From the NCBI GenBank assembly GCA_013823945.1, contig PNMZ01000005.1, positions 124,001-188,000 of the forward strand: DNA of 64,000 bases, given 5' to 3'. Of the stretch, positions 25,759-34,406 are shown one piece after another. This DNA comes from a bacterium. Lineage in GTDB: Bacteria > Armatimonadota > Fimbriimonadia > Fimbriimonadales > Fimbriimonadaceae. Position numbers and translations under genes: made by a program. The number at the start of each line of letters is the position of its first letter. Position 1 is the first letter of the stretch. The notes under the pieces were generated by a model. The model had not been told where the DNA came from and did not search any database. It saw only the letters and a program-made list of their open reading frames with translations.

Positions 25759-27150
25759 TTAGTTGTCAATAATGACGCTGATGGGGTAGCGGCCGAGGGT
25801 TTTGCCGGAGCGTTCGGCGACGAGTTCAAGTTTGAGTCGACCGTTCGTGAATTGGGTGGTATCGAATTCGTAAAACCACTCATCTTTGGTGTAGCCGACA
25901 TGGACTTTATTGTCATTGATGAAGAAATGCATGTTGGCGGCTCCGGTGGGATCTTCGATCCAACCCGAGAGGCGGACGATCCCGCTGAGTTCTTGCTTTT
26001 GAACTATGGGCTTGGGTTGGAGAGGGTAGAGGCTGGGGGGATGTTCGCCGGATACTGGAATTTGGACGGCAGCGTCGGCGAGAAATCCTTGGTTGTCGGT
26101 AGGTTGAGAAAGGAAGTAGTCTTGGCTGATGATGCGGCGGTACAGGTTGAGGACTTCTGGGTTTTGGGTGACGGCGTAGTTATTGTTCTTTCTGTGTTCG
26201 AGGGTGAGGTTATTGGTGTTGAAATAGTTGATGCACTTGACACGCGGATACTTTCGCGGTAGGGACTCATACATTCCCATAATGGATTTCTTTGCGAATT
26301 CTGTGGTGGATGTGTTTTCGAGGGCGGAGAAGTGGGTTGCGCCGTACTCTCCGATCATGATGGGTTTCTTCTTGGCGTATCGGTTGTAGATGTAGTCGAG
26401 TTTTTCGACGGGGTGAACACCTTTACCGCTCATTCGGGGGTCTTGGTTGTAGAACGTGACGCTGTAGATATTCACGCCAACCCAATCCACGTATTCGTCT
26501 CCGGGATAGTAGCTGGGGATGGGGTTTGTCGGGGTGGCGTAGGGGCACCACACCATGGCCACATTGGGGGCGAATTCTCGCATTTTTTTGGCTACGAGGC
26601 GGAATTTTTCGATGTACTGTTTGGGGTTGCCGTGGTATTTGACCCAAGGGCCGTTCATTTCGCTGGCGAATCGGAGGAAGATGGGGGTTTTGGTTTGTCC
26701 CATTTCTTTAGCAAGAGTTGTCAGGTAGGCGTCATCCATCACCAGGTTGAGGCCATCATTTGGCTCGAGGGCGATGTGGACAATTTTTCCATCTTGCCCG
26801 AGCTTGGTGATCCAGTCGGAGGCGAGTTTGCGGCCATATCCCATGTAATAGAAGTAAGTGGCGTGGGTTTTTCCGACGACGGATTCGAACGCCCAGGGGA
26901 GGCGGCGGACTTTGCCGGTGGAATCTTTGAACGTCTCGAGGATGGTGTTGTCGAGGTCGATGAATGCGCCGGCGTAGCACCCGGTTCTCGGTTCAAATTT
27001 GGCGTTGGTGAAATTGGCTTGGGCTTCAGCGTCTGTGGGATGGCGGTCAGCGTAAAGTGCGAACCCGTCGGCTCGCTGGGCGAAAGTTGTAGATGAAATT
27101 GCTGCGGCAATAATCAGGGTGAGGATTTTTGGGAAAATCGAGCCGCGCAT
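25759..27150 (-). CDS. Secreted GH26-type beta-mannanase-like glycoside hydrolase
   Basis: A 463-residue exported enzyme with a signal peptide (ILTLIIAAAISSTTFAQ). Residues about 55-355 fit the GH26 TIM barrel: FLRFASEMNGPWVKYHG carries the acid/base Glu164, with the Arg-x4-Glu-Met-Asn-Gly pattern of the family, and KKPIMIGEYGATHF carries the nucleophile Glu268. The barrel also shows VDWVGVNIYS. The last 100 residues are a beta-sandwich domain, possibly carbohydrate-binding. GH26 members hydrolyse beta-1,4-mannan or beta-1,3-xylan. TATACA lies 8 bases before the ATG. Confidence 0.88.
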   Translation of the reverse strand: MRGSIFPKILTLIIAAAISSTTFAQRADGFALYADRHPTDAEAQANFTNAKFEPRTGCYAGAFIDLDNTILETFKDSTGKVRRLPWAFESVVGKTHATYFYYMGYGRKLASDWITKLGQDGKIVHIALEPNDGLNLVMDDAYLTTLAKEMGQTKTPIFLRFASEMNGPWVKYHGNPKQYIEKFRLVAKKMREFAPNVAMVWCPYATPTNPIPSYYPGDEYVDWVGVNIYSVTFYNQDPRMSGKGVHPVEKLDYIYNRYAKKKPIMIGEYGATHFSALENTSTTEFAKKSIMGMYESLPRKYPRVKCINYFNTNNLTLEHRKNNNYAVTQNPEVLNLYRRIISQDYFLSQPTDNQGFLADAAVQIPVSGEHPPSLYPLQPKPIVQKQELSGIVRLSGWIEDPTGAANMHFFINDNKVHVGYTKDEWFYEFDTTQFTNGRLKLELVAERSGKTLGRYPISVIIDN

Positions 27151-27222
27151 GACTGCGTTGTATACCTGGGTTCGGTGGTTGTTGAGGGTTGGTCGGGGGT
27201 CAATTTTTCCAGAGAATTTTTA

Positions 27223-28566
27223 TCAAGTTGTTGGTGAGGCGAGGTGCCGTGATCGGTGCCAAGCGATGGCAAGGGTTGCGAGTTCGACGAGGTGCGAGAG
27301 AGTGAGTGCAGCGGCGGCAAGAACTACGGTGAGAATGCCGATTCTGAGTCCGAGGGTGAGCGTGATGGCAAGCGCGGCCAAGGCAATGATAATTGCGTAG
27401 AGCCGGGCGGAAGTGATGTGGTGGCTGGTGAGGACACCTCGGTAGTAGGCCATGAGGGCGTTGAGAAGGGGTAAGAATGAACACCACAGAAAAGCTGTAG
27501 CAGCGCGATCTGCGACCAGGGGTTCAGATTTGAAAATTGCGCGGAAGACGTAAAGGTCGAATTGGAAAGCATGTACGGCGAGCATCGTGAGGGTGATTCC
27601 ACCGCCCACTTTGATGCAAAAAGAGCCAAGGTATCGTTCGCGACCCGGTTTGTAGAGAGCAATCACCGCTTCGGGAAGGGCGAAAGTGATGGTTCGGAAC
27701 AGCCAGACGACGGTTGACGAAACCTGCCACGCGGCCATTGCAATGATTGGTTCCGGTCCTTCGTTGAGGGCCCTGGTCATGAGGACGGGCGCGGTGAGCA
27801 TGAGCATGGTGCTCGCGGTAAGCGGAAAGTGAAATTTAGCGAGTTGGGAGAGGGTGAGATTATCGATGTTCGTCGGATCTGTTTCAGTTAACTCGGCAAT
27901 GACGGGTTTTGATACGATGTGGATGTAAAGGGCTTCGGCAAAAACGGCGATTGTGAAAGAGAGGCCGATGACCCCGAGGCCGATCATGGTGCCACTGACG
28001 TAGAGAGCCAGCCCGGAGATCATCATGGCGACAATGCGGACTAATGTGCCCCATGAGATGGGGCCGGTTCTTCCGGCCCGGATCATGATGCCTTGACGAT
28101 AGCGACGCCATCCGACGCACGCCGACCAGACGGGCATCCAGGCGAGGCCGTACCAAGCCGCTGTAGCGACTTCGGGACGGGCACCGAGAAGGGTTTCGGC
28201 AACGAAAGTGTAGATGGGCGGGGTGAAGACGACAATGCAATGAGCAACGGTGACCCAAGTCATGAGGATCAGCGTGAATCGGGTGATTTGCTCGAATCGC
28301 TTTTTGGTTGTGCCAAGGGTGGTACCGGTGCTGAGGAGATCAATGACGGGGCTTTCGATGAAGATTGCGATTCCGAAGACGATAAGGAAGCCCGCTTGAT
28401 AGATTTTGTTGTCGGGCATGAGGCCGATTAGCCACATCGCAAGTTGTCCTTCCCATGCCATAAAGAACCAACTGAGAGCGAGTGGCCAGTAGACTTTGGT
28501 AATTGAGGCGGATGTAGTTTTGTGCTCTTGTGATTTTTCCGGTTTTGGCCGGGAGAGCAACTTCAT
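27223..28566 (-). CDS. Polytopic MATE/ANKH-like membrane transporter
   Basis: A 447-residue inner-membrane protein with about 12 hydrophobic segments and no soluble domain. The opening VYWPLALSWFFMAWEGQLAM, the RRYRQGIMIRAGRTGPISWG loop and the internal two-half layout recall the MOP flippase superfamily (MATE and the ANK/ANKH progressive-ankylosis group). MATE proteins export drugs or metabolites, and ANKH relatives move pyrophosphate, ATP or citrate. I cannot say which. It is not linked by overlap to neighbours and sits upstream of GH26 on the same strand with 72 bases between. Confidence 0.65.
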   Translation of the reverse strand: MKLLSRPKPEKSQEHKTTSASITKVYWPLALSWFFMAWEGQLAMWLIGLMPDNKIYQAGFLIVFGIAIFIESPVIDLLSTGTTLGTTKKRFEQITRFTLILMTWVTVAHCIVVFTPPIYTFVAETLLGARPEVATAAWYGLAWMPVWSACVGWRRYRQGIMIRAGRTGPISWGTLVRIVAMMISGLALYVSGTMIGLGVIGLSFTIAVFAEALYIHIVSKPVIAELTETDPTNIDNLTLSQLAKFHFPLTASTMLMLTAPVLMTRALNEGPEPIIAMAAWQVSSTVVWLFRTITFALPEAVIALYKPGRERYLGSFCIKVGGGITLTMLAVHAFQFDLYVFRAIFKSEPLVADRAATAFLWCSFLPLLNALMAYYRGVLTSHHITSARLYAIIIALAALAITLTLGLRIGILTVVLAAAALTLSHLVELATLAIAWHRSRHLASPTT

Positions 28567-28634
28567 TGGGTTGAGGGTACCGGTTGAAGGTTGATTTGTC
28601 TTGGGATTGATTTTGAGGTTATGGGCAGTGTTGC

Positions 28635-28663
28635 TTGACTTTATGATAGAAATCCTCTATAGT
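28635..28663 (+). promoter_or_regulatory. Sigma-70-type promoter of the PEP-CTERM gene
   Basis: TTGACT at 28635-28640 and TATAGT at 28658-28663 are separated by exactly 17 bases, the best -35/-10 pair found in this window. It gives a leader of about 55 bases with a GGAG ribosome site before the ATG at 28724. Confidence 0.8.
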
Positions 28664-28723
28664 GGCTAGTGAAGTGCCATTGAATTGGGCGGGTTATGCC
28701 CGGATTTGGCTTTGGAGTGGATT

Positions 28724-29473
28724 ATGAAAATGAATCGAATGCTGACCGCTAGTGCGGTGTTATTGACGTTGGGCTCGGTTGCGAGTGCGCAGTTTGAGTT
28801 GACCTCCCGCTATTCAAAGGTGAACTACGATTACTTTGCGGGCTTTGCCAACCAATCTGAGAGCGTAAGCGACTTTTTGGTTGAGACGACTTTGGATGTT
28901 ACGGATAGTACGGCGTTGGCTGGGTCGGAAGATAGTTCAGGATTTTATGTTCCTTCGGGGACGGCCTGGTCTGCAAATGGATCTTGGAATATTGGTCATC
29001 AGTATTCGTTGATTGGTAGCGCGGCATCGGCGACGAAGTTGACTGCTTCTGGTTCTTCAACTGTTTCGATCACTTCTTCGAATGCAACAGCCCAGGTAGC
29101 GTCTTCGTTGCCAGGAAGTGAATTCTCGATTGAGATAGCGCTTAACTCGGCTCAGCAGGTGCGATTTATGGGTTCTCACACTGCAGACGGGCCATTGAAC
29201 CAGACGACGGGGAACACTTTTGGCTATTTTTGGAACGGTTCGACTTGGCAAATATTTTTGGTGAAGCAAGTGAACACAAACTGGGATGATTTGTTGAATT
29301 TGGGAGCAGGTACATACCGATTTGAGACTTTTTCGATTGCTCAGGCAAATCAAAATGCGACCAAGAGTTCAAGCTGGGAGTACAGTATTGAGGCTGTACC
29401 GGAGCCAGGAACAATGATTGCTCTTGGAATTGGCGCGTTAGCAGTTGCGGCTCGCAAACGGAACAAGAACTAA
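28724..29473 (+). CDS. PEP-CTERM sorted surface/secreted protein
   Basis: A 249-residue exported protein. The signal peptide is at the N-terminus (MKMNRMLTASAVLLTLGSVA, cleavage after ASA). The body is Ser/Thr/Ala-rich beta-type sequence with no cysteine. The C-terminus has the sorting signal VPEPGTMIALGIGALAVAAR followed by a basic tail KRNKN: PEP motif, one transmembrane helix, then Arg/Lys. Such proteins are cut by exosortase (XrtA/EpsH) and often go to an extracellular matrix. The ATG at 28724 has GGAG six bases upstream; a longer frame from 28685 would lack this. Strong promoter upstream and terminator downstream. Confidence 0.92.
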   Translation: MKMNRMLTASAVLLTLGSVASAQFELTSRYSKVNYDYFAGFANQSESVSDFLVETTLDVTDSTALAGSEDSSGFYVPSGTAWSANGSWNIGHQYSLIGSAASATKLTASGSSTVSITSSNATAQVASSLPGSEFSIEIALNSAQQVRFMGSHTADGPLNQTTGNTFGYFWNGSTWQIFLVKQVNTNWDDLLNLGAGTYRFETFSIAQANQNATKSSSWEYSIEAVPEPGTMIALGIGALAVAARKRNKN

Positions 29474-29492
29474 ACGGTTTTGAGTTATCAAG

Positions 29493-29520
29493 CGCCCCCC
29501 TTTTGGGGGCGTTGTTCTTA
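29493..29520 (+). terminator. Terminator between the PEP-CTERM gene and the carotenoid cluster
   Basis: CGCCCCC pairs with GGGGGCG around a CTTTT loop, followed by TTGTTCTTATTT. It ends at the stop codon region of the convergent desaturase gene, so it may serve both directions. Confidence 0.75.
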
Positions 29521-31059
29521 TTTGAGGAGGTCTACGGCAAACTTCCCGCTGAGGGTGACCATGGGAAGTCCGGCACCGGGTTGGACAGCTCCGCCGCAAT
29601 AGGCAAGATTTTTGACCTTGGGGTCGATGTTGACGGGCGGGAAAATGCCCCATTGACGGAATTGCTCGTCGCCACCATAGAGCGAGCCCCGGAAGTTGCC
29701 GTCTCGTTGGGCGAAGAGATCGGGAGTTTGGATTCTCTCAAAGACGATGTCTTCGTCGTTGAATGAGATATTGTGGAGTGCAAGTTCGTGGCGAATTCTT
29801 TGAACGTATTCCGGGGTCTGAGCTAGCCATTTGATGTGAGGTTCTTGACTGGGGGCAGTGATGACGGCAAAGATAAGTGACTTTCCTCCATCAATTTGCT
29901 CACCTAGATTCTCCCCACCCCTCCCCATAAGGGGAGGGAGTTCCTCGCGAAACTCTTTTGCTGAATGAGGTGCGTCTGATGAAGGGGTTTGTTTTGGTAA
30001 GGAGGCAGGATCATGCGCATGAGTGTCGTTGACATAGACGATGGGGCGGGTGGGGAACTGGCGGTCGGCGTAGAGTTCGCGGAATGATTCTTCATAGGTT
30101 TTTGGGACGAATAGTGTGTGGTGGTCGAGTCCTTCGACGGGTTTGTTGAGACCCCAATGGGCAGTGAAGTAGCTGAAGCTGGCGGGTTTTGTCGGGGGTT
30201 GTTTTTGCGGGCCGAGCGTCCAAGGATCAACGTTTGAGATGATGGCGTCAGCGGTGATTCGTTCGTTTTGGTCGGTGATGACAGCAGTGACTCGGTCATT
30301 TGTCGTTTCTATTTCTGAGATTCCGGTGTTGAACCGGAATTCGACGCCGAGTTCGATAGCAAGACGATGGAATGCAGCAGGGATCGCTCGGACTCCGCCG
30401 ACGGGGAAGGAGACACCGTGCTCGATCATGTAGAAGGGGATTAGGAAAGCACCGGGGGCTTTGCTGTGGTAGCTTTGTCCGCCGTAACTTGGGAATCCGT
30501 AGAAGAAGCTGCGGAGGAGATCGGACTTAAAGTATTGGTCAACGAGGGTTTTGTAATCTCGGAAAGGGTTGAAGTGGAACCCGAATTTGAGAAGAGCGGG
30601 GGAAAGGAGATCTTTGGGGTCGCGGAAAGGTTGGGCGAATACCGACTTATCGACGAGGGGGGCGGCTTTTCTCAGGGTGGCATAGAGTTTGTCGAACCCC
30701 GCGAGGTCTTGGGGTGCGACTTGTCGAAGAAGAGAGCGGCAGGCATCGAGATCGGAGGGGAGATCGATCATCGATTGGCCTTCAAAGTAGACTCGGCTCA
30801 GGGTGGGGAGGGGTGTGAAATTGAGATAATCGCGGGGGTTTCGTCCGGCGGCTTGGAAGACTTGGTCGTAAAGGTGAGTGAGAATAATGATGCTCGGGCC
30901 TGGATCAAGTTGGAATCCTAAGTTCTCGATTTGAGCAGCTTTACCGCCTGGAAGGTCTCGTTTTTCGATGACTAGAACATCCCAACCCTGGAGCTTGGCG
31001 TAAATGCTTGCGGAGAGTCCGCCTTGTCCGGCGCCGATTATAACGAGTTGTTTGCTCAT
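29518..31059 (-). CDS. CrtI-family carotenoid desaturase/oxidase (CrtD-like)
   Basis: A 513-residue FAD enzyme of the phytoene-desaturase family. The N-terminal dinucleotide fold is VIIGAGQGGLSASIYAKLQG, with GGKAAQIENLGFQLDPGPS next. The middle part (SYGGQSYHSKAPGAFLIPF, VSFPVGGVRAIPAAFHRLA) looks closer to CrtD/CrtP-type enzymes than to CrtI, so a 3,4-desaturation or terminal oxidation after CruF hydration is likely. The C-terminal AYCGGAVQPGAGLPMVTLSG matches the family. Repeat copy 3 is inserted in frame near residues 374-383 in a loop between conserved strands. The gene overlaps crtB by four bases (ATGA). Confidence 0.85.
   Translation of the reverse strand: MSKQLVIIGAGQGGLSASIYAKLQGWDVLVIEKRDLPGGKAAQIENLGFQLDPGPSIIILTHLYDQVFQAAGRNPRDYLNFTPLPTLSRVYFEGQSMIDLPSDLDACRSLLRQVAPQDLAGFDKLYATLRKAAPLVDKSVFAQPFRDPKDLLSPALLKFGFHFNPFRDYKTLVDQYFKSDLLRSFFYGFPSYGGQSYHSKAPGAFLIPFYMIEHGVSFPVGGVRAIPAAFHRLAIELGVEFRFNTGISEIETTNDRVTAVITDQNERITADAIISNVDPWTLGPQKQPPTKPASFSYFTAHWGLNKPVEGLDHHTLFVPKTYEESFRELYADRQFPTRPIVYVNDTHAHDPASLPKQTPSSDAPHSAKEFREELPPLMGRGGENLGEQIDGGKSLIFAVITAPSQEPHIKWLAQTPEYVQRIRHELALHNISFNDEDIVFERIQTPDLFAQRDGNFRGSLYGGDEQFRQWGIFPPVNIDPKVKNLAYCGGAVQPGAGLPMVTLSGKFAVDLLK
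29912..29939 (+). repeat. Palindromic C-rich/G-rich repeat, copy 3, inside a CDS
   Basis: CCCTCCCC-ATAA-GGGGAGGG (arms 29919-29926 and 29931-29938) with the lead-in CCCCA. It lies in frame inside the CrtD-like gene and encodes about ten residues around ELPPLMGRGGEN. Flanking bases after the palindrome (TTCCTCGCGAAACTC) resemble those after copy 2a. Confidence 0.88.
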
Positions 31060-31967
31060 TGGGATTGGAGGGAATCGAGGAGTTTTCGTGGGTTGGTAGC
31101 AACTTGGTAAGCGGCCTGAATTTTCTCGACTTTGGTGGTTCGGGCGCGCGCCGTGAAGGGGTTCAGGTCTTGTTCTTCGAGTTTGGTAAGAATTTTGGAA
31201 TAAAGGACTCGGGCGAGGAGAACGGCTTGAAGGGCGTGATCGGGGAGAGAGGCGATTCCAGGATCAGCTGCTTTGTAAAGTGCGCGGGTGCGGGCGATTT
31301 GGAATTCCATGAGGCGTTTGAAGTTTGAGTCGAAGATTTGTTGGGGGATTTGGTCGGGATTAACGTTGAAAGTGCTCAGGTCTTCGAGAGGGATGTAAAT
31401 TCGGTTTCGGGTTTGGATGTCTTCGCTGATGTCGCGGAGGAAATTGGTCATTTGCATTGCATAACCGAGAGTTTTGGCGGCGGTGTACTGCTCTGCGGTT
31501 TGCTGGGGGACAAGGATTTGAAGCATCATGATGCCGACGGCGGCGGCAGAGCCGCGCATATAACCTTCTAGTTCTGAGTAGGTTTGATAGCGATTTTTAG
31601 TGACATCCATTTCCATAGCGTGGATAAAGACGCTGGCTTCGCATGGAGAGACTCGGGTTGTGGTGACGGTGTCAACGAAGGCTCTCATGACAGGATGGGC
31701 GGGGCTGATGCCTTCGATGCCTTGATTGAGTTGGATCCGCCAATCGGAGAGGAGGCTGAGCTGATCTTCTGGTGTAATGTTGCCCGGGTTGTCCACCCAT
31801 TCGTCGGGGACACGAACGAATCCGTAGACGGCATGGGTGTGGCGTTGGATTTCAGCGGGGAATTTCTTGGTTGCAAAATAGTAGGTGGTGCCGAATTTAC
31901 GATGAAGTTGCTCGCACAGCGCGTAGTCGGCGGTTGAGGCGAAGTTCGTGGGAGCGACTTGGATCAT
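31056..31967 (-). CDS. crtB: Phytoene synthase
   Basis: Head-to-head prenyl synthase joining two geranylgeranyl diphosphates to phytoene, the committed step of C40 carotenoids (a C30 dehydrosqualene role cannot be excluded from sequence alone). Both Mg-binding motifs are present: DEWVD in YGFVRVPDEWVDNPG and DISED in MTNFLRDISEDIQTR, each DxxxD. The Tyr-rich substrate region FGTTYYFATKKFP is typical. I use the ATG at 31967 (303 residues); a GTG at 31991 adds eight residues and is possible. It ends in a four-base ATGA overlap with the CrtD-like gene. Confidence 0.92.
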   Translation of the reverse strand: MIQVAPTNFASTADYALCEQLHRKFGTTYYFATKKFPAEIQRHTHAVYGFVRVPDEWVDNPGNITPEDQLSLLSDWRIQLNQGIEGISPAHPVMRAFVDTVTTTRVSPCEASVFIHAMEMDVTKNRYQTYSELEGYMRGSAAAVGIMMLQILVPQQTAEQYTAAKTLGYAMQMTNFLRDISEDIQTRNRIYIPLEDLSTFNVNPDQIPQQIFDSNFKRLMEFQIARTRALYKAADPGIASLPDHALQAVLLARVLYSKILTKLEEQDLNPFTARARTTKVEKIQAAYQVATNPRKLLDSLQSQ

Positions 31968-32067
31968 CGGCGACCCCAGATTTTCAAACACGAGCTGACC
32001 TGTTTTTTACATCCACGCCAAGAATTCTGACTGTCTATGTTCCGAGCGCACTTTGGCAATACTTCTC

Positions 32068-32100
32068 CCCACCCCATCCCCTCCCCATCAGGGGAGGGAT
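32068..32100 (+). repeat. Palindromic C-rich/G-rich repeat, copy 4
   Basis: CCCCACCCCATC then CCCTCCCC-ATCA-GGGGAGGG (arms 32080-32087 and 32092-32099), nearly identical to copy 2a. It lies in the only gap within the carotenoid gene string, between the acyltransferase stop and the crtB start. Confidence 0.9.
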
Positions 32101-32139
32101 TTGCAATGAAAGATGAATCTTGAAAATCAGAGGATATCG

Positions 32140-32817
32140 TCATTTGATCCATGTTGGTGGTTTCATTCTTTCGTTGATGTCGTGGGTGCCTTGCACGAGG
32201 GTTTTGAAGGTTGTGTGGTCAGGATTTTGGGCAGCGGATCGGATTGTCTGGAGGAGGGATGTGAGGGAACAATGTGCGTCGTCGAGCAGGTTTGGGGTGT
32301 TGGGGATGGGAGGGGCAAAGGCGATGAAAGCTTCAGGGCGCTCGTGCAATGACTGTTGATAGTGGATGGCGGTGGGGATCAGGGTTGCATCGGGGACTTG
32401 CCGGGCAACAAGGGAAAGGGATTTCCCTATAGGGAGGATTTCATGTGGAGGATGGAGGATGCCTTCAGCGAAGAGGATGAGGGATTTGCTTTCTTCGCGC
32501 ATGAGTCGGATGGTTTGGCGGATGGTCTTTGCGCGAGCTTGGGGATCACTCGCGGGGTATGGCATTCCCCCGACTTTTGCGAAAAGGGGAAAAGAATCGA
32601 ACTCTTGGATCCAATCCAGACTGGGGAGCTTGAGAGCTTTTACAACGTGGTACATGAGGTAGCCGTCGTGCCAGCCATGGTGATTGGTAATGAAGATTGC
32701 TGGTGGTGTGATTGCGAAACAGGGAGGAATCCAATGGACGGTATGGAACCGTTTTTTGACATTGGAGTGGATCATTTTGCCGACGAGACGCCCGGCGAGT
32801 CCCTGTTCTTGGCTCAC
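32140..32817 (-). CDS. PlsC-type acyltransferase of the carotenoid cluster
   Basis: A 225-residue acyltransferase. The catalytic H-x4-D motif is ITNHHGWHDG (His46, Asp51) and the second motif is ILFAEGILHPP, equivalent to the FPEGT block of 1-acylglycerol-phosphate acyltransferases. It overlaps crtI by four bases and is embedded among carotenoid genes, so a role in acylating a carotenoid glycoside is more likely than general phospholipid synthesis. In staphyloxanthin synthesis the equivalent step uses the unrelated CrtO. A housekeeping PlsC role remains possible. Confidence 0.8.
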   Translation of the reverse strand: MSQEQGLAGRLVGKMIHSNVKKRFHTVHWIPPCFAITPPAIFITNHHGWHDGYLMYHVVKALKLPSLDWIQEFDSFPLFAKVGGMPYPASDPQARAKTIRQTIRLMREESKSLILFAEGILHPPHEILPIGKSLSLVARQVPDATLIPTAIHYQQSLHERPEAFIAFAPPIPNTPNLLDDAHCSLTSLLQTIRSAAQNPDHTTFKTLVQGTHDINERMKPPTWIK

Positions 32818-34406
32818 GTTTTGACCTCAGTTGTTGGATGTTCGTTTAGTTCTAATTTTTTATTGACGTCAACCCCGCCCTGCCCTCCCCAATCTTGTGG
32901 AGGGAAATTAGATTCTGATTTGTTTCGGTCAGACGCAAACTTGAGAGACTTGTCCTGGGCTATCGAAGCGAGTTTGAGCCGTCGTTCGAGAAGTTCGGCG
33001 GAGATCAGCACCATAGGGAGGCCGTTTCCGGGGGCGGTTGAAGCACCAACGTAGTAAAGATTCTTTTGAGTTTTGCTTTGGTTTTTGGGGCGGAAGAATG
33101 CGCTTTGGAACAGATCGTGGCTGATGCCGAATGCGGCACCTTGGTGGAGCCCGAGTTCGGATTGCCAATCTCGGGGAGTACGCTGCTTCATGGCGCGCAC
33201 TTTGGAGCGGTCAAAGGATGAAATTTCGGCGAGCCGAGCGAAGACTTTTTCTTGGAGGATTTTTTCGTCAGATTCGGACCAGGGGTGTTCGAGGTGAGGA
33301 ACGGGGATGAGAATGAAGAGGTTGGAGTTTCCGAAAGGCGCACGAGATGGCTCGGTCTTTGAGGAGATGGCGGCATAGAAAGCCGGGTCGGACGGGAGTT
33401 CTTTGGCGTTGAAAAGGGAGTCAAAGTTTCCTTTATAATCTTTGCCGAAGATCACGTTATGATGGAGGAGCTCGGGAAGCTCGCCGGCGTAGTCTATATA
33501 GAGGCAGTAGGCGGAGCAAGAGTTACGGAATTTGGTTTTGCGGGGTTTGGCGAGAAGCTTTTCTTCGGTGGTAGGAAGGTCTGCGTTTGAGATGATGATG
33601 TCAGCGGGGATGGTTTCGCCGGACATGAGTTCGATTGAGTGGGTATTGATTTTTCGGACGGGGGAATTGAGGTGAATTTTTGCGCCTCGTTCGGTGGCAA
33701 GTTTGGCGATGGCGTCAGAAATTGCGGGGAGCCCCCCTTTGGAGTACCAAATGCCTTCGCCGTATTCCATGTAAGTGAGGGTGCCGTAGACCCATGGTGC
33801 GTCGTACGGGCTGAGGCCGAGATACATCGTCTGAAAGCTAAAAAGCATGCGGAGGCGTTCGTCGCGGAAGGTACGGTTGACGCGTTTGGCGAGATTGCCG
33901 AGCATGTTATGCTTGATGACGCGAGCGAGTTGGAGCGGGGATATGATATCGAAGGGATTTGTGTAGTTTGTACGGACAAAATTTGGAATCGACGTGTGGT
34001 AAAGCTCGGCAAGGTCGCCGAGGAACTTGGGGTATTTGGCGGCTTCTTCGGCGGAGATTTGGGATTCGATTTGGGCGAGCATTCGGGCGACGTTGGGGGT
34101 TCCGTCGATTGTGTCATAGCCTCGGAAGAAAACGCGGTAGCTGGGGTCGCAGAGGGTGATGTCGAGGTGATCTTCCATTCGCTCACCAAGATCGGCGAAA
34201 AGCTTTCGGAAGGGGTCGAGCATCATCATGAGAGTGGGGCCACCATCGAAGGTGCAGTTGTTGACTTGCTCGTGGCGGTTCCGGCCGCCGATTTGGTTGG
34301 TTTGTTCGAAGATTGTGACTTGGTGACCGAGATGGGCGAGTCGAGCGGCGGTGGCAAGGCCACCGACTCCGGCTCCGATGATGACGATTCTTTGAGGGGT
34401 GGTCAT
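32814..34406 (-). CDS. crtI: Phytoene desaturase, CrtI type
   Basis: A 530-residue FAD-dependent desaturase. The Rossmann motif VIIGAGVGGLATAARLAHLG is followed by QIGGRNRH. The middle blocks SFQTMYLGLSPYDAPWVYG, LTYMEYGEGIWYSKGGLP and the C-terminal YYVGASTAPGNGLPMVLISA are characteristic of bacterial CrtI, which introduces up to four double bonds into phytoene. After residue about 480 there is a polar tail absent from most CrtI proteins. Residues about 501-512 are encoded by a degenerate repeat copy (copy 5), so the tail looks like repeat-driven extension. Four-base overlaps join it to both cruF and the acyltransferase. Confidence 0.9.
   Translation of the reverse strand: MTTPQRIVIIGAGVGGLATAARLAHLGHQVTIFEQTNQIGGRNRHEQVNNCTFDGGPTLMMMLDPFRKLFADLGERMEDHLDITLCDPSYRVFFRGYDTIDGTPNVARMLAQIESQISAEEAAKYPKFLGDLAELYHTSIPNFVRTNYTNPFDIISPLQLARVIKHNMLGNLAKRVNRTFRDERLRMLFSFQTMYLGLSPYDAPWVYGTLTYMEYGEGIWYSKGGLPAISDAIAKLATERGAKIHLNSPVRKINTHSIELMSGETIPADIIISNADLPTTEEKLLAKPRKTKFRNSCSAYCLYIDYAGELPELLHHNVIFGKDYKGNFDSLFNAKELPSDPAFYAAISSKTEPSRAPFGNSNLFILIPVPHLEHPWSESDEKILQEKVFARLAEISSFDRSKVRAMKQRTPRDWQSELGLHQGAAFGISHDLFQSAFFRPKNQSKTQKNLYYVGASTAPGNGLPMVLISAELLERRLKLASIAQDKSLKFASDRNKSESNFPPQDWGGQGGVDVNKKLELNEHPTTEVKT
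32872..32905 (+). repeat. Palindromic repeat, copy 5, inside the crtI 3' end
   Basis: CCCCGCCCTGCCCTCCCC then AATCTTGT and GGAGGG: a degenerate copy with imperfect arms. It is in frame inside crtI and encodes about residues 501-512, around NFPPQDWGGQGG. Confidence 0.75.
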
